A stretch of 36,885 bases of DNA, taken from positions 1-36,885 of the forward strand of contig JBFWQW010000017.1 of assembly GCA_050249235.1 (NCBI GenBank). Direction: 5' to 3'. Every line of letters starts with the position of its first letter. Positions within the stretch are counted from its first letter, which is position 1. Below, one piece after another: positions 15,783 to 23,968 of the stretch. A model generated the notes under the pieces. That model saw only the letters and a list, made by a program, of their open reading frames with translations. It did no database searches and was not told where the DNA came from. This DNA is from JAEKLB01 sp050249235 (GTDB lineage Bacteria; Actinomycetota; Acidimicrobiia; Acidimicrobiales; CADCSY01). Position numbers and translations under genes: made by a program.

Positions 15783-16979
15783 TCAGGAGATCGAGCGGAG
15801 CACCATGGCCTCGCCCTGGCCGCCGCCGCCGCAGAGCGAGGCGACGCCGAGCCCGCCGCCGCGGCGGCGCAGCTCGTGGGCCATGGTGAGGGCGACCCGG
15901 GTGCCCGACATGCCGATCGGGTGACCGAGGGCGATGGCGCCGCCGTTGACGTTCACGACGTCGAGCGGGATCCCGAGGTCGTTCGCCGACCACACCACGA
16001 CGGCGGCGAAGGCCTCGTTCATCTCGAAGAGGTCGACGTCGCCGAGGGCGAGCCCGGCCCGCTCGAGCGCCCGACGGGTCGAGTTGGCCGGCTGGTGCAG
16101 CAGCGACGTGTCGTCCGGGCCGGCGACCGTGGCGTACGAGACGATCTCGGCGAGCGGGGTCACGCCGAGGGAGGCGGCCCGCTCGGCCGACATCACGACG
16201 ACGGCGCCCCCGCCGTCGGAGATCTGGCTGGCGTTGCCGGCGGTGAGGGTGCCGGTGCCGTCGGTGACGAAGGCGGGGCGGAGGCCGGCGAGGGTGTCGG
16301 GCGTGGTGCCGGGGCGCACGCCCTCGTCCTCCTCGACGAGCACGGGTTCGCCGCGGCGCTGCGGCACGGCGACGCTGACGATCTCGTCGCGGAGCCGACC
16401 GTCCTTGGTGGCGGCGGCGGCCCGCTCGTGGGAGGCGGCCGCGAAGGCGTCCTGGACCTCGCGGCCCATGCCCCCGACCTTGGCCAGGGACAGCTCGGTG
16501 GACAGGCCCATCGAGCAGTGCTCGAGCCCGCAGTCGAGGCCGTCGTGGAAGAGGGCGTCGTGCAGGGCGGCGTCGCCGGCCCGGAAGCCGGCCCGGGCGC
16601 CGGGCAGGAGGTGCGGGGCGCCGGTCATCGACTCCATGCCGCCGGCGACGACGATGTCGGCCTGGCCCAGGCTGATCAGCTGGTCGGCCCAGGCGATGGT
16701 GTCGAGCCCGGAGAGGCAGGCCTTGTTGACGGTGGTGGCCGGCACCGAGAGCGGCACCCCGCCCTTGACCGCTGCCTGCCGGGCCGGCATCTGGCCCGTC
16801 CCGGCCAGGATCACCTGGCCCATCAGCACGGCGTCGACCTGCTCGCCCGTGACGCCGGCCCGCTCGAGGGCGGCCTTGATGGCGATGCCCCCGAGGTCGG
16901 CGGCCGACAGCGAGGCCAGGGCGCCCGAGAGCTTGCCGATCGGCGTGCGGGCACCGGCGACGATCACGGATCCGGGCAT
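15783..16979 (-). CDS. Acetyl-CoA C-acetyltransferase (thiolase)
   Basis: A 398-residue thiolase expected to condense two acetyl-CoA or cleave 3-ketoacyl-CoA. The ATG at 16979 has GGAGG 5 nt upstream; an in-frame GTG at 16991 is a less likely start. The nucleophile Cys88 is in VNKACLSGLDTIA, His353 in GGAIALGHPIGMSG, and the second active Cys383 in LCGGGGQGEA. NEAFAAVVV is the fourth conserved block. GGMESM supports the acetyltransferase type. The divergent neighbour is methylmalonyl-CoA epimerase, so both may serve short-chain acyl-CoA metabolism. Biosynthetic or degradative direction cannot be read from the sequence. Confidence 0.93.
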   Translation of the reverse strand: MPGSVIVAGARTPIGKLSGALASLSAADLGGIAIKAALERAGVTGEQVDAVLMGQVILAGTGQMPARQAAVKGGVPLSVPATTVNKACLSGLDTIAWADQLISLGQADIVVAGGMESMTGAPHLLPGARAGFRAGDAALHDALFHDGLDCGLEHCSMGLSTELSLAKVGGMGREVQDAFAAASHERAAAATKDGRLRDEIVSVAVPQRRGEPVLVEEDEGVRPGTTPDTLAGLRPAFVTDGTGTLTAGNASQISDGGGAVVVMSAERAASLGVTPLAEIVSYATVAGPDDTSLLHQPANSTRRALERAGLALGDVDLFEMNEAFAAVVVWSANDLGIPLDVVNVNGGAIALGHPIGMSGTRVALTMAHELRRRGGGLGVASLCGGGGQGEAMVLRSIS

Positions 16980-17110
16980 GGTGGCCTCCACCTCGGTGCC
17001 TGGCGCGCACCCGAGGGCGTCGTGCGGATCGGCCGTCCGGTCGAACCCGCGGTGGTCGGGAGCCAGAGCCTACGACCGCCACCCCACCGCCCCACATCCC
17101 GTCATCCCCC

Positions 17111-17179
17111 GGTGCTCCTTCTCCGTCGACTCGGGGGGAGTTGTCCCGGCCGAGTCGACAAGGAACGAGATGGAGCACC
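17111..17179. repeat. Long imperfect palindrome (palindromic element, copy 2)
   Basis: Outer arms GGTGCTCC (17111-17118) and GGAGCACC (17172-17179) enclose inner arms GTCGACTCGG (17125-17134) and CCGAGTCGAC (17150-17159). In reverse complement it shares CGTTC, CTTGTCGAC and later GTCGAC, GAGAA with the hairpin after dnaX. It lies between the divergent thiolase and epimerase genes, so here it is not a simple terminator. Confidence 0.65.
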
Positions 17180-17218
17180 CCGGCCCGCCCGGGGGCGGTG
17201 GGCCGTAGAGTCGGGCCG

Positions 17219-17629
17219 GTGAGCGGGCTGTTGCTGACCGAGATCGACCACGTGGCCATCGCCGTGCACGACCTGGAGGCGGCTATCGCCTACTACCGGT
17301 CGGCGTTCGGCGCCGAGGTCGCCCACCGCGAGGTGGTCGAGCGGGAGGGGGTCGAGGAGGCGCTGCTCAAGGTGGCCGACTCCTACATCCAGCTCACCAC
17401 CGCCACCCGGGAGGACAGCCCGGTCGGCAAGTTCCTCGCCACCCGGGGCGAGGGCGTGCACCACGTCGGCTACCGGGTGGACGACTGCGCCGCCGCCATC
17501 GAGGCCGTCCGGGCCGCCGGCGGCCGCCTCATCGACGAGGTGCCGAAGCCCGGCTCCCGGGGCACGACCGTCGCGTTCGTGCACCCCAAGGGCAGCTTCG
17601 GCACGCTGATCGAGCTCGTCCAGGAATGA
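17219..17629 (+). CDS. mce: Methylmalonyl-CoA epimerase
   Basis: A 136-residue vicinal-oxygen-chelate protein that interconverts (R)- and (S)-methylmalonyl-CoA. The metal ligands expected for this family are all present: His11 (DHVAIAV), Gln58 (YIQLT), His82 (GVHHVGY) and Glu132 (LIELVQE). The GTG at 17219 gives the standard N terminus; the frame extends upstream through the palindrome but without family similarity. The SRGTTVAFVHPKGSFGTLIEL end is typical. It is 31 nt before the amidohydrolase gene. Confidence 0.92.
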   Translation: MSGLLLTEIDHVAIAVHDLEAAIAYYRSAFGAEVAHREVVEREGVEEALLKVADSYIQLTTATREDSPVGKFLATRGEGVHHVGYRVDDCAAAIEAVRAAGGRLIDEVPKPGSRGTTVAFVHPKGSFGTLIELVQE

Positions 17630-17660
17630 CGGCGGGCACCGCCGCCCTCGATCGGGGGCG

Positions 17661-18746
17661 GTGACCGTGGCCTGGGAGGGCCCGGGCTTCGTCGACCACC
17701 ACGCCCACCTGCTCCGGGTGGCGGCCGGCCGGGCCCGGCCCTACTGCGAGGACGGCGTGGCCGATCCGGTCCGGACGGCGGCGTGGCACCGGCTGGTGGC
17801 CGAGCACGACTCGACCCCGATGGACGAGCCGGTCGAGCCCCTCGAGGTCCACGACGGGCTGCGCGGCGCGCTCGAGCGGGCCCTCGTGCACGCCCGCTCG
17901 CTCGGCATCGTGCAGCTCACCGAGGCCGGCATGGACGACTGGGCCTACCTCGAGGCGCTGCTGGCCCTCCGGGCCCGCCAGCCCCTGCCCGTGCGGGTCC
18001 GCCTGCTCGTGGCGAGCGGCATCGCCGATCCGGCGACGATGACCCGGACGGGCGACCCGTGGCTCGAGATCGAAGGCGTGAAGTTCTACGCCGACGGCTG
18101 GCTCGGCACCCGCACCTGCGCGCTGTGCGCGCCGTTCACCGACCGGCCCGACGAGCCCGGGGTGCTGTTCCTCGACGCCGACACGCTGGCCAAGCGGTGC
18201 GACCCGTTCGCCGAGGCGGGCTGGACGGTCGCCACCCACGCCATCGGCGACCAGGCCATCGCGTCGGTGCTCGACGCCTACGAGAAGGTGTACGGCAGCG
18301 ACTGCCGGGAGGCGGCCCCCCGCATCGAGCACGCCCAGGTGCTCGACGCCGAGCTGGTCCGGCGCCTGGCCGACCTGGGCGTCGTCGCCTGCGTGCAACC
18401 GGGCTTCGGCGTGAGCGACGCGGCGACCGCCCGCCAGGCCCTCGGGCGGGACCGCTACGAGCTGGCCTACCGCTGGGACGTGCTGCTCGACGCCGGCGTC
18501 CGGCTCCTGGCCGGCTCCGACCACCCCATCGAGTCGCTCTCGCCGCTCGTCGGGCTCCAGCGCCTCGCCACCGGCGACTTCGAGGACGGGCGCAGGGCCG
18601 GGGCGCCCACGCTCGACCTGGCCCGCGCCCATGCCCTCATGACGGACGCGTCCTGCGGCACCGTCGTGCTCTCCGGCGATCCCCTCGCCACCGCCGAGGA
18701 CGAGCTCGTGCACCTCACCGTGGAGGAGACGCACCCGGCCGGGTGA
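17661..18746 (+). CDS. Amidohydrolase-family protein (compact YtcJ-like)
   Basis: A 361-residue metal-dependent hydrolase. Motifs of the YtcJ-type amidohydrolases appear in order: HxH (His14, His16 in DHHAHL), Lys141 in EGVKFYADGW, His193 in ATHAIGDQA, His224 in RIEHAQ and Asp287 in LAGSDHP. Typical YtcJ proteins exceed 500 residues because an N-terminal beta-sandwich domain precedes HxH. Here HxH is at residue 14, so that domain is nearly absent, and the insert between HxH and the Lys strand is short. No in-frame extension upstream restores it. The substrate is unknown. The GTG start lies 31 nt after mce. Confidence 0.8.
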   Translation: MTVAWEGPGFVDHHAHLLRVAAGRARPYCEDGVADPVRTAAWHRLVAEHDSTPMDEPVEPLEVHDGLRGALERALVHARSLGIVQLTEAGMDDWAYLEALLALRARQPLPVRVRLLVASGIADPATMTRTGDPWLEIEGVKFYADGWLGTRTCALCAPFTDRPDEPGVLFLDADTLAKRCDPFAEAGWTVATHAIGDQAIASVLDAYEKVYGSDCREAAPRIEHAQVLDAELVRRLADLGVVACVQPGFGVSDAATARQALGRDRYELAYRWDVLLDAGVRLLAGSDHPIESLSPLVGLQRLATGDFEDGRRAGAPTLDLARAHALMTDASCGTVVLSGDPLATAEDELVHLTVEETHPAG

Positions 18747-18840
18747 GGTCGCCGCCCACCCGCCGGCGGGCGCGAGCGGTCCCGTCCGTCCTGCTGCGCG
18801 GCGCGCCTGCGCGCCGGCGCGCCCTCCGAGGGGCGCCCTC

Positions 18841-20343
18841 TCAGATCCGCAGGGCGGGCGGCACCGCCTCCGGGTCGACCCGGCCATCGGCGACGACCAC
18901 GTCGAAGTGCGTCGTCGGGACCAGCTCGGTCCGGACGCCCAGGCCGGCCAATGCCTCGCGGAGCCCGGCCACCCGGCCGTCGCCCTTGAAGTAGGCCCAC
19001 GCCGGCCGCTCGGACGCGGCCACCTCGTCGAGGATCGACTCGCTGCGCTGGTACAGGCCCGAGCTCGACACGATCTCGAGGTCGCTCTCGAACATGAGCC
19101 GGTAGGAGACCCAGTAGTCCGACCAGAGGTGGTCGATGCCGGCGTCCCGGAGGACCGCGATGTCCTCGCCGTAGTCCCGGGTCGGGTCGTGGGGGATGGC
19201 CTGCAGCCCGGCCACGGACAGCACGGTGGCGACGACGAGCAGGAGGCTCTGGGCCAGGCGGGTGCGGGCGGCCCACGCCAGGAGCAGGAAGAGGAAGGGC
19301 GCGAGGAACAGCGCGTACCGGCCGTCGCCGACGTACCACCGCCCCGGGAAGGCGGCGTAGATCCAGGGGTAGGCGGCCACGCCGACGAGGACGAGGACGG
19401 GCCGGTCGCGGCGTCGCGCCAACGCCCAGCCGATGCCGGCCAAGACGGCGAGGTAGGCGATGGCACCGCCCAGGTACCACGAGACGGTGACCGGCCGGCG
19501 GAGGTCGAGGGCGAGCGGGATCCCCTGCCAGACCAGGCGGCCCACCCCGGTGAGGTAGCCGGCCTGCTCGGGCTGGGGGGGCTGGTGCAGCGACGACAGG
19601 CGGGTCTCGGCGTTGTGCCAGAGCCAGGGCGCGGCGCAGACGAGCGCGGGCGGGACGGCCAGCCAGGCCCGGCGCAGCGGCGGGCGCCCGAGCAGCAGCC
19701 AGGCGCCGGCCGGGACCGCGAAGTAGGCGATCGTCGGGGAGGTCCACCAGCCGAGCCCGGCGGCCGCACCCAGCAGCGCCCAGTCGCGCCCCCGGCTGCC
19801 GTCCTGGGCGATGCGCTGGGCCGCGAGCACCAGGAGCAGGCCGACGATCAGTGCCACCCAGTAGTAGCCCCGGGCCTTCGTGGCGAGCCACAGGTAGGCG
19901 GCAGGGGCGACCCAGAGCAGGAGGGCGGCGACCTGGGCGCTGCGCTCGTCGACGGCCCGCCGGCCGACCCGCCACACGAGCACGGCGGCGACGGCGCTCA
20001 GGCCGAGCGAGACGCCTTTGAGGGCGATGACACCGGTGCCGGCGACGGCGAAGGCGGCGGCGACGAGCGCGGTCTCGGCGGTGCCGGCGTAGTGCTGGCC
20101 CCAGAAGAAGGCGGTCGGTCGGCCGTCGAGGATGTCGCCGGCCATGAGGCCGACGACCGCCTCGTCGCTGTCGAGCGCGCCCAGCCGGCCGGTGAGGGCG
20201 ACGAGCCGGAGCACCAGCCCGGCCAGCCCGGCGAGGCCGAGCACCCAGACGTCCAGCCCCTCGGTCGGGGCGACGGCCGCCTCACCGGGTGGGACCGAGC
20301 CCACCGCTGGCACGGAGCCCGTCGGCGGGGCGTCGATCGGCAC
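18841..20343 (-). CDS. Membrane glycosyltransferase (GT39/PMT-like, ArnT-type)
   Basis: A 500-residue integral membrane protein with about ten to twelve hydrophobic helices and a soluble C-terminal domain (from about residue 400). The first loop carries GALDSDEAVVGLMAGDIL (residues about 54-71), matching the acidic DxDE-type catalytic motif of GT-C enzymes that use polyprenyl-phosphate sugars. It would act at the outer face of the membrane on a protein, lipid or glycan; the acceptor is unknown. A GTG start sits 8 nt after the ogt stop, so it is probably the last gene of the ada-alkA/ogt unit, though functionally unrelated. Confidence 0.75.
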   Translation of the reverse strand: MPIDAPPTGSVPAVGSVPPGEAAVAPTEGLDVWVLGLAGLAGLVLRLVALTGRLGALDSDEAVVGLMAGDILDGRPTAFFWGQHYAGTAETALVAAAFAVAGTGVIALKGVSLGLSAVAAVLVWRVGRRAVDERSAQVAALLLWVAPAAYLWLATKARGYYWVALIVGLLLVLAAQRIAQDGSRGRDWALLGAAAGLGWWTSPTIAYFAVPAGAWLLLGRPPLRRAWLAVPPALVCAAPWLWHNAETRLSSLHQPPQPEQAGYLTGVGRLVWQGIPLALDLRRPVTVSWYLGGAIAYLAVLAGIGWALARRRDRPVLVLVGVAAYPWIYAAFPGRWYVGDGRYALFLAPFLFLLLAWAARTRLAQSLLLVVATVLSVAGLQAIPHDPTRDYGEDIAVLRDAGIDHLWSDYWVSYRLMFESDLEIVSSSGLYQRSESILDEVAASERPAWAYFKGDGRVAGLREALAGLGVRTELVPTTHFDVVVADGRVDPEAVPPALRI

Positions 20344-20351
20344 GGGTCAGA

Positions 20352-20888
20352 TCATGCACGCTCCGCGAGTACCGGGAGCGACGCCGTGCCCAGCCCGAGG
20401 ACGGCGAGCTCGTGGTCGAGGAGCCAGCGCTTGCGGTCCGTCCCGGAAGCGAACCCGGTGAGCGTGCCGTCGGCGCCGATCACCCGGTGGCAGGGCGTCA
20501 CTATGCTGAGCGGGTTGCGGCCGTTGGCGCCGCCGACGGCCCGGGCCTTTCGGGCGTCGCCGAGCCGGCCGGCCTGCTCGCCGTAGCTGATCGTGCGGCC
20601 GTACGGGATCGTGCGCAGCACGGCCCACGTCGACCGCTGGAACTCGGTGCCGACCTCGTCGAGGGGGAGGTCGAACTCGAGCCGCCGCCCGGCGAAGTAC
20701 TCGTCGAGCTGCTCCACGGCATCCCGGAGCACGGCGCTCGCCGTTGTCGCGTCGGCCTCGTCGCCCCGGTCCCAGCGGATCGACCGGAGGCCGGCAGGGG
20801 AGGCGACGATCGTCAGCGGTCCGAGCGGGGTGTCCATCCGGGCGCGGGCCAGCTCGGGCTCGGCGGTTGGCTGGTTCGGGTGGGTCAT
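20352..20888 (-). CDS. ogt: Methylated-DNA--protein-cysteine methyltransferase
   Basis: A 178-residue suicide repair protein that removes methyl groups from O6-methylguanine. The acceptor Cys133 lies in IVTPCHRVIGADG, with the upstream helix TEFQRSTWAVLRTIPYG and RKARAVGGANGRNP typical of the family. The N-terminal domain is short but present. The open frame extends far upstream; the ATG at 20888 is right because it overlaps the ada-alkA stop by ATGA. Its coupling to an Ada-type regulator/glycosylase makes a compact alkylation-repair operon. Confidence 0.95.
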   Translation of the reverse strand: MTHPNQPTAEPELARARMDTPLGPLTIVASPAGLRSIRWDRGDEADATTASAVLRDAVEQLDEYFAGRRLEFDLPLDEVGTEFQRSTWAVLRTIPYGRTISYGEQAGRLGDARKARAVGGANGRNPLSIVTPCHRVIGADGTLTGFASGTDRKRWLLDHELAVLGLGTASLPVLAERA

Positions 20889-22420
20889 GCCGGCTCCGGT
20901 TCGTCGGGTGGGCGGGGGACGGGTGCGGTGAGGGCACCCCAGAGGTGGTGGACGGCGTAGGAGCGCCACGGCCGCCACGCCGCGGCCCGCTCGACGACCG
21001 CCCGGGGCGTGGCGACGGCCCCCGTCGCCTCGAGGGCGCGGCGGACGCCCAGGTCGGTGGGCAGCAGGACGTCGGGGTGGCCGAGAGCCCGCATCGTGAC
21101 GTAGTCGGCGGTCCACGGCCCGATGCCGGGCCGGGCCACGAGTTGGCGGCGGAGCTCGTCCGGGTCGGCCCCGACGTCGACGACCAGCTCGCCGCCGGCC
21201 AGGTCGGCGCACAGCTCGACCACGGCCCGGCCGCGACGGCGGGGCATCGGCAGCTCGGCCGGGTCGACCTCGGCGAGGGCGGCGGGGGAGGGGAAGGCGA
21301 CCCTCAGCCCGGCGCGGGATGCGGCGTCGTCGACCAGCGGGGCCGGCAGCGGCTCGCCGTGCCGGGCCGCGAGCCGCCCGGCGATCGTGCGGGCGCCGGC
21401 CACGGACACCTGCTGGCCGACGACCGCCAGCACCAGGCCCTCGGCGCCGTCGGCGAAGCCGGGCGATCGGCGCCCGGGATGGGCGGCCACGAGGGGGGCG
21501 AGGTCGGGGTCGCGGCCGAGGGCGTCGTCGACGGCCACCGGGTCGGCGTCGAGGTCGAGCAGGCCACGGCAGCGGGCGACGGCGGCGGCGAGGTCGCGCC
21601 AGTCCGTCAGCCGGAGCGTGCAGCCCACATGGGCCTCGCCCGGGACGGCGACGAGCTCGACCACCGCCGGCCCGTTCGGGAGCCGGAGGACTCGGGTGTA
21701 GGTCGGCGTCCCGTCCACGGCGGCCACGTGCTCGACGCCCGGGACGGCGAGGGCGCCGAGGAAGCGGAAGAGGGCCGGCCCGTCGAAGGGTCGCCGGAGG
21801 GGCAGGCGCAGCCTGAGCCGCCCGGCGCCGCCGCCCGGCGCCGACCGGGCGCCGGCGTGGGCCCGCAGCCCGGTGGGGGTGTCGGCGAAGACGGCGCGGA
21901 CGGTGTCGTTGAACTGTCGGACGCTCGAGAAGCCGGCCGCGAAGGCGACCTCGGTGAGCGGCATCGACGTGGTCTCGATGAGGGTGCGCGCCGTCTGGGC
22001 CCGCTGGGCCCGGGCCAGGGCCAAGGGCCCGACGCCGACCTCGGCCACCAGCAGGCGGTCGACCTGCCTGGCGCTGTAGTGGAGCTGGCGGGCCAACCCG
22101 GACACGCCCTCCCGATCCACCACCCCGTCGGCGATGAGCCGCATGGCGCGGGCCGCGACGTCGGCCCGACCGTTCCATGCCGGTGAGCCGGGGGAGGCGT
22201 CGGGCCGGCACCGCTTGCAGGCCCGGTACCCGTGCCGCTGGGCGGCCGCGGCCGAGGGGTAGAAGGCGACGTTGGCCCGCTTGGGCGGGGTGGCCGGGCA
22301 GCTGGGCCGGCAGTAGATCCCGGTGGTGCGGACCGCGGTCACGAACCAGCCGTCGAAGCGGGGATCCCGGGCCAGCACGGCCGCGAAGCAGGCCCGGTCG
22401 TCGAGAGCGGTCGTGCTCAT
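20885..22420 (-). CDS. Ada regulator fused to AlkA-type 3-methyladenine DNA glycosylase
   Basis: A 511-residue two-part protein. Residues 1-75 form the Ada methylphosphotriester-sensing zinc domain with Cys37, Cys41, Cys68 and Cys71; Cys37 is the expected methyl acceptor. An AraC helix-turn-helix follows (about 80-175, GFSSVRQFNDTVRAVF). The C-terminal half is AlkA, with helix-hairpin-helix LVARPGIGPWTADYVTMRAL (427-446) and catalytic Asp456 in LPTDLGVRRAL. Methylation would turn it into an activator of its own operon. ATG 22420 is preferred; ATG 22429 and GTG 22441 are alternatives. The O6-methylguanine domain of classical Ada is replaced by the separate ogt gene. Confidence 0.94.
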   Translation of the reverse strand: MSTTALDDRACFAAVLARDPRFDGWFVTAVRTTGIYCRPSCPATPPKRANVAFYPSAAAAQRHGYRACKRCRPDASPGSPAWNGRADVAARAMRLIADGVVDREGVSGLARQLHYSARQVDRLLVAEVGVGPLALARAQRAQTARTLIETTSMPLTEVAFAAGFSSVRQFNDTVRAVFADTPTGLRAHAGARSAPGGGAGRLRLRLPLRRPFDGPALFRFLGALAVPGVEHVAAVDGTPTYTRVLRLPNGPAVVELVAVPGEAHVGCTLRLTDWRDLAAAVARCRGLLDLDADPVAVDDALGRDPDLAPLVAAHPGRRSPGFADGAEGLVLAVVGQQVSVAGARTIAGRLAARHGEPLPAPLVDDAASRAGLRVAFPSPAALAEVDPAELPMPRRRGRAVVELCADLAGGELVVDVGADPDELRRQLVARPGIGPWTADYVTMRALGHPDVLLPTDLGVRRALEATGAVATPRAVVERAAAWRPWRSYAVHHLWGALTAPVPRPPDEPEPA

Positions 22421-22503
22421 CCGTCCCATCGTGCCCGCCACGGAGGGCGGGCATCAGCGGGAAACGGACAGGGAGCCTCCGGGCCGGCACCGACGTCGCC
22501 GGT

Positions 22504-23223
22504 TCATGCGTGGGCGACGACGTGGGACGTCGCCTCGTCGAGCGATCGTCGCAGGGCCAGGGCGTCCTCGGCGACGGCCGTCAGCAGCCACGCCGTCGGT
22601 GACAGCGTCGCGACCGCGGCGCGCGAAGGGGCGGCGTTCGGCACGCCCGGCGGCGGCCCGACGCCGACGCCGAGGAGCGAGCCGACGGCGCCCGCCCCGT
22701 CGAGGCCGGCCGGACCGTCGGCGCCCGGCCACCGGGGCCCGACGCGGAGCTCGTTGCGGAGCAGGGGCCGCCCGCCGACGTCGACGCGGAGCCGCTGGAG
22801 CAGCGAGCCGGACGGCTCGCCGTGCCGGCCGAGCACGACCTCCTCGCGCCACAGCAGCGAGCCGCCGGCTTCCACGTCGACGTGGGCGACGGTGGCGTGC
22901 TCGCAGCCCTGCACGAGGACGGTGGGCTCGGGGAGCCAGCGGAGGTCGCCGCCGACCCGGGCGTGCACGCGCATCGACGACGGCTGGCCGGCCGGGCCGG
23001 GGAGCACGAGCGAGGCCGCCGCGCTCCGCACCGTCGCGCCGGCCCCCGGCTCGACGGCCAGGTCGACCGCCAGCTCGTCACCGCCGACGGGCCCGGCGCC
23101 GCTGGCGACGAGGAAGAGCCCGTCCGGCGTGTTCCGGACCGTGAGGGGCGGCGACGACAGCAGGGTGGTGCACCGGTCGCGGTGGCCGACGCGTTCGACG
23201 ACGACCGATGCCCGTGCCCTCAC
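22504..23223 (-). CDS. ureD: Urease accessory protein UreD
   Basis: A 239-residue protein of the UreD/UreH family, a scaffold that binds apo-urease and receives nickel through UreF-UreG. Recognisable parts are RTPDG-like NTPDGLFLVASGAGPV, the LVLPGPAGQPS stretch, and SLLWREEVVLGRHGE. The family is weakly conserved, and the identification leans on context. The GTG start overlaps the ureG stop by GTGA. It is the last gene of the urease unit; an 83-nt gap separates it from ada-alkA. Confidence 0.85.
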   Translation of the reverse strand: MRARASVVVERVGHRDRCTTLLSSPPLTVRNTPDGLFLVASGAGPVGGDELAVDLAVEPGAGATVRSAAASLVLPGPAGQPSSMRVHARVGGDLRWLPEPTVLVQGCEHATVAHVDVEAGGSLLWREEVVLGRHGEPSGSLLQRLRVDVGGRPLLRNELRVGPRWPGADGPAGLDGAGAVGSLLGVGVGPPPGVPNAAPSRAAVATLSPTAWLLTAVAEDALALRRSLDEATSHVVAHA

Positions 23224-23912
23224 GCCCCGGCGAGGTGGTGGTCGTCGGTGAGCGCCCGCACGAGCCAGTCGGCGACGACAGTCGCCGTCGGATCGTCTCG
23301 CAGGGAGACGAACGCGGTCGGCCGCTCGCCCCTCTTGGCCAGGGCATCGCGCCGCATGACCTCCAGGTCGGCACCCACCATCGGTGCCAGGTCGATCTTG
23401 TTGACCACGAGCAGGTCGGACGAGGTGATGCCCGGGCCGCCCTTCCTCGGCACCTTGTCGCCGCCGGCGACGTCGATGACGAAGAGCTGCACGTCCACCA
23501 GGGCCCGGGAGAACGTGGCCGTCAGGTTGTCGCCGCCGCTCTCGAGCAGGAGCACGTCCGGCGAGAACCTCGCCTCCAGCCCGTCGAGGGCGTCGAGGTT
23601 CTCGCTGATGTCGTCCCGGATGGCGGTGTGCGGGCAGCAGCCCGTCTGGACGCCGACGATGCGCTCGACGGGCAGGACGGCCCGCCGCTCCAGGATGGCG
23701 GCATCCTCCTTGGTGAAGATGTCGTTGGTCACGACGGCGACGCTGACGCCGCGGGCCTCGAAGGCACGGCACAGGCAGGCGACGAGCTCCGTCTTTCCGC
23801 TGCCGACCGGGCCGCCGATCCCGACGCGCAGCGCGCCCGACCGGTGCCGGGGTGGCGCGGGGGCGGCCTCCGGGTGATCGTGCGGATGGTGGTGGTCGTG
23901 GGTCGCGCCCAT
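23220..23912 (-). CDS. ureG: Urease accessory GTPase UreG
   Basis: A 230-residue SIMIBI GTPase that hydrolyses GTP during nickel delivery to urease. The P-loop is GGPVGSGKT (33-41), the nickel-binding motif is Cys92, Cys93, Pro, His95 in TGCCPHTAIRD, and ESGGDNL (124-130) and NKID (171-174) are the later G motifs. The ATG at 23912 has AGGAGG 6 nt upstream. The first 14 residues are His-rich (HDHHHPHDHPE), a likely nickel store; it may compensate for the absence of ureE. It is 56 nt after ureF. Confidence 0.96.
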   Translation of the reverse strand: MGATHDHHHPHDHPEAAPAPPRHRSGALRVGIGGPVGSGKTELVACLCRAFEARGVSVAVVTNDIFTKEDAAILERRAVLPVERIVGVQTGCCPHTAIRDDISENLDALDGLEARFSPDVLLLESGGDNLTATFSRALVDVQLFVIDVAGGDKVPRKGGPGITSSDLLVVNKIDLAPMVGADLEVMRRDALAKRGERPTAFVSLRDDPTATVVADWLVRALTDDHHLAGA

Positions 23913-23968
23913 CGGTTCCTCCTGGTGGTCGGTCTTCGAGTCGGTCGGACGGTGGCGACGGCCGAGCA

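Noticed and set aside
15702..17222. Plus-strand ORF opposite the thiolase
   Set aside because: Shadow of a complete thiolase with all catalytic residues on the other strand.
18747..18840. Terminator between the amidohydrolase and glycosyltransferase
   Set aside because: Several short GC stems are possible (GCGCGCC, GGCGCGC) but none stands out over the background composition.
20352..22490. 712-codon ORF joining ogt to a long upstream frame
   Set aside because: The upstream part is antisense-free but out of frame with the real ada-alkA gene; only the last 178 codons from ATG 20888 are ogt.
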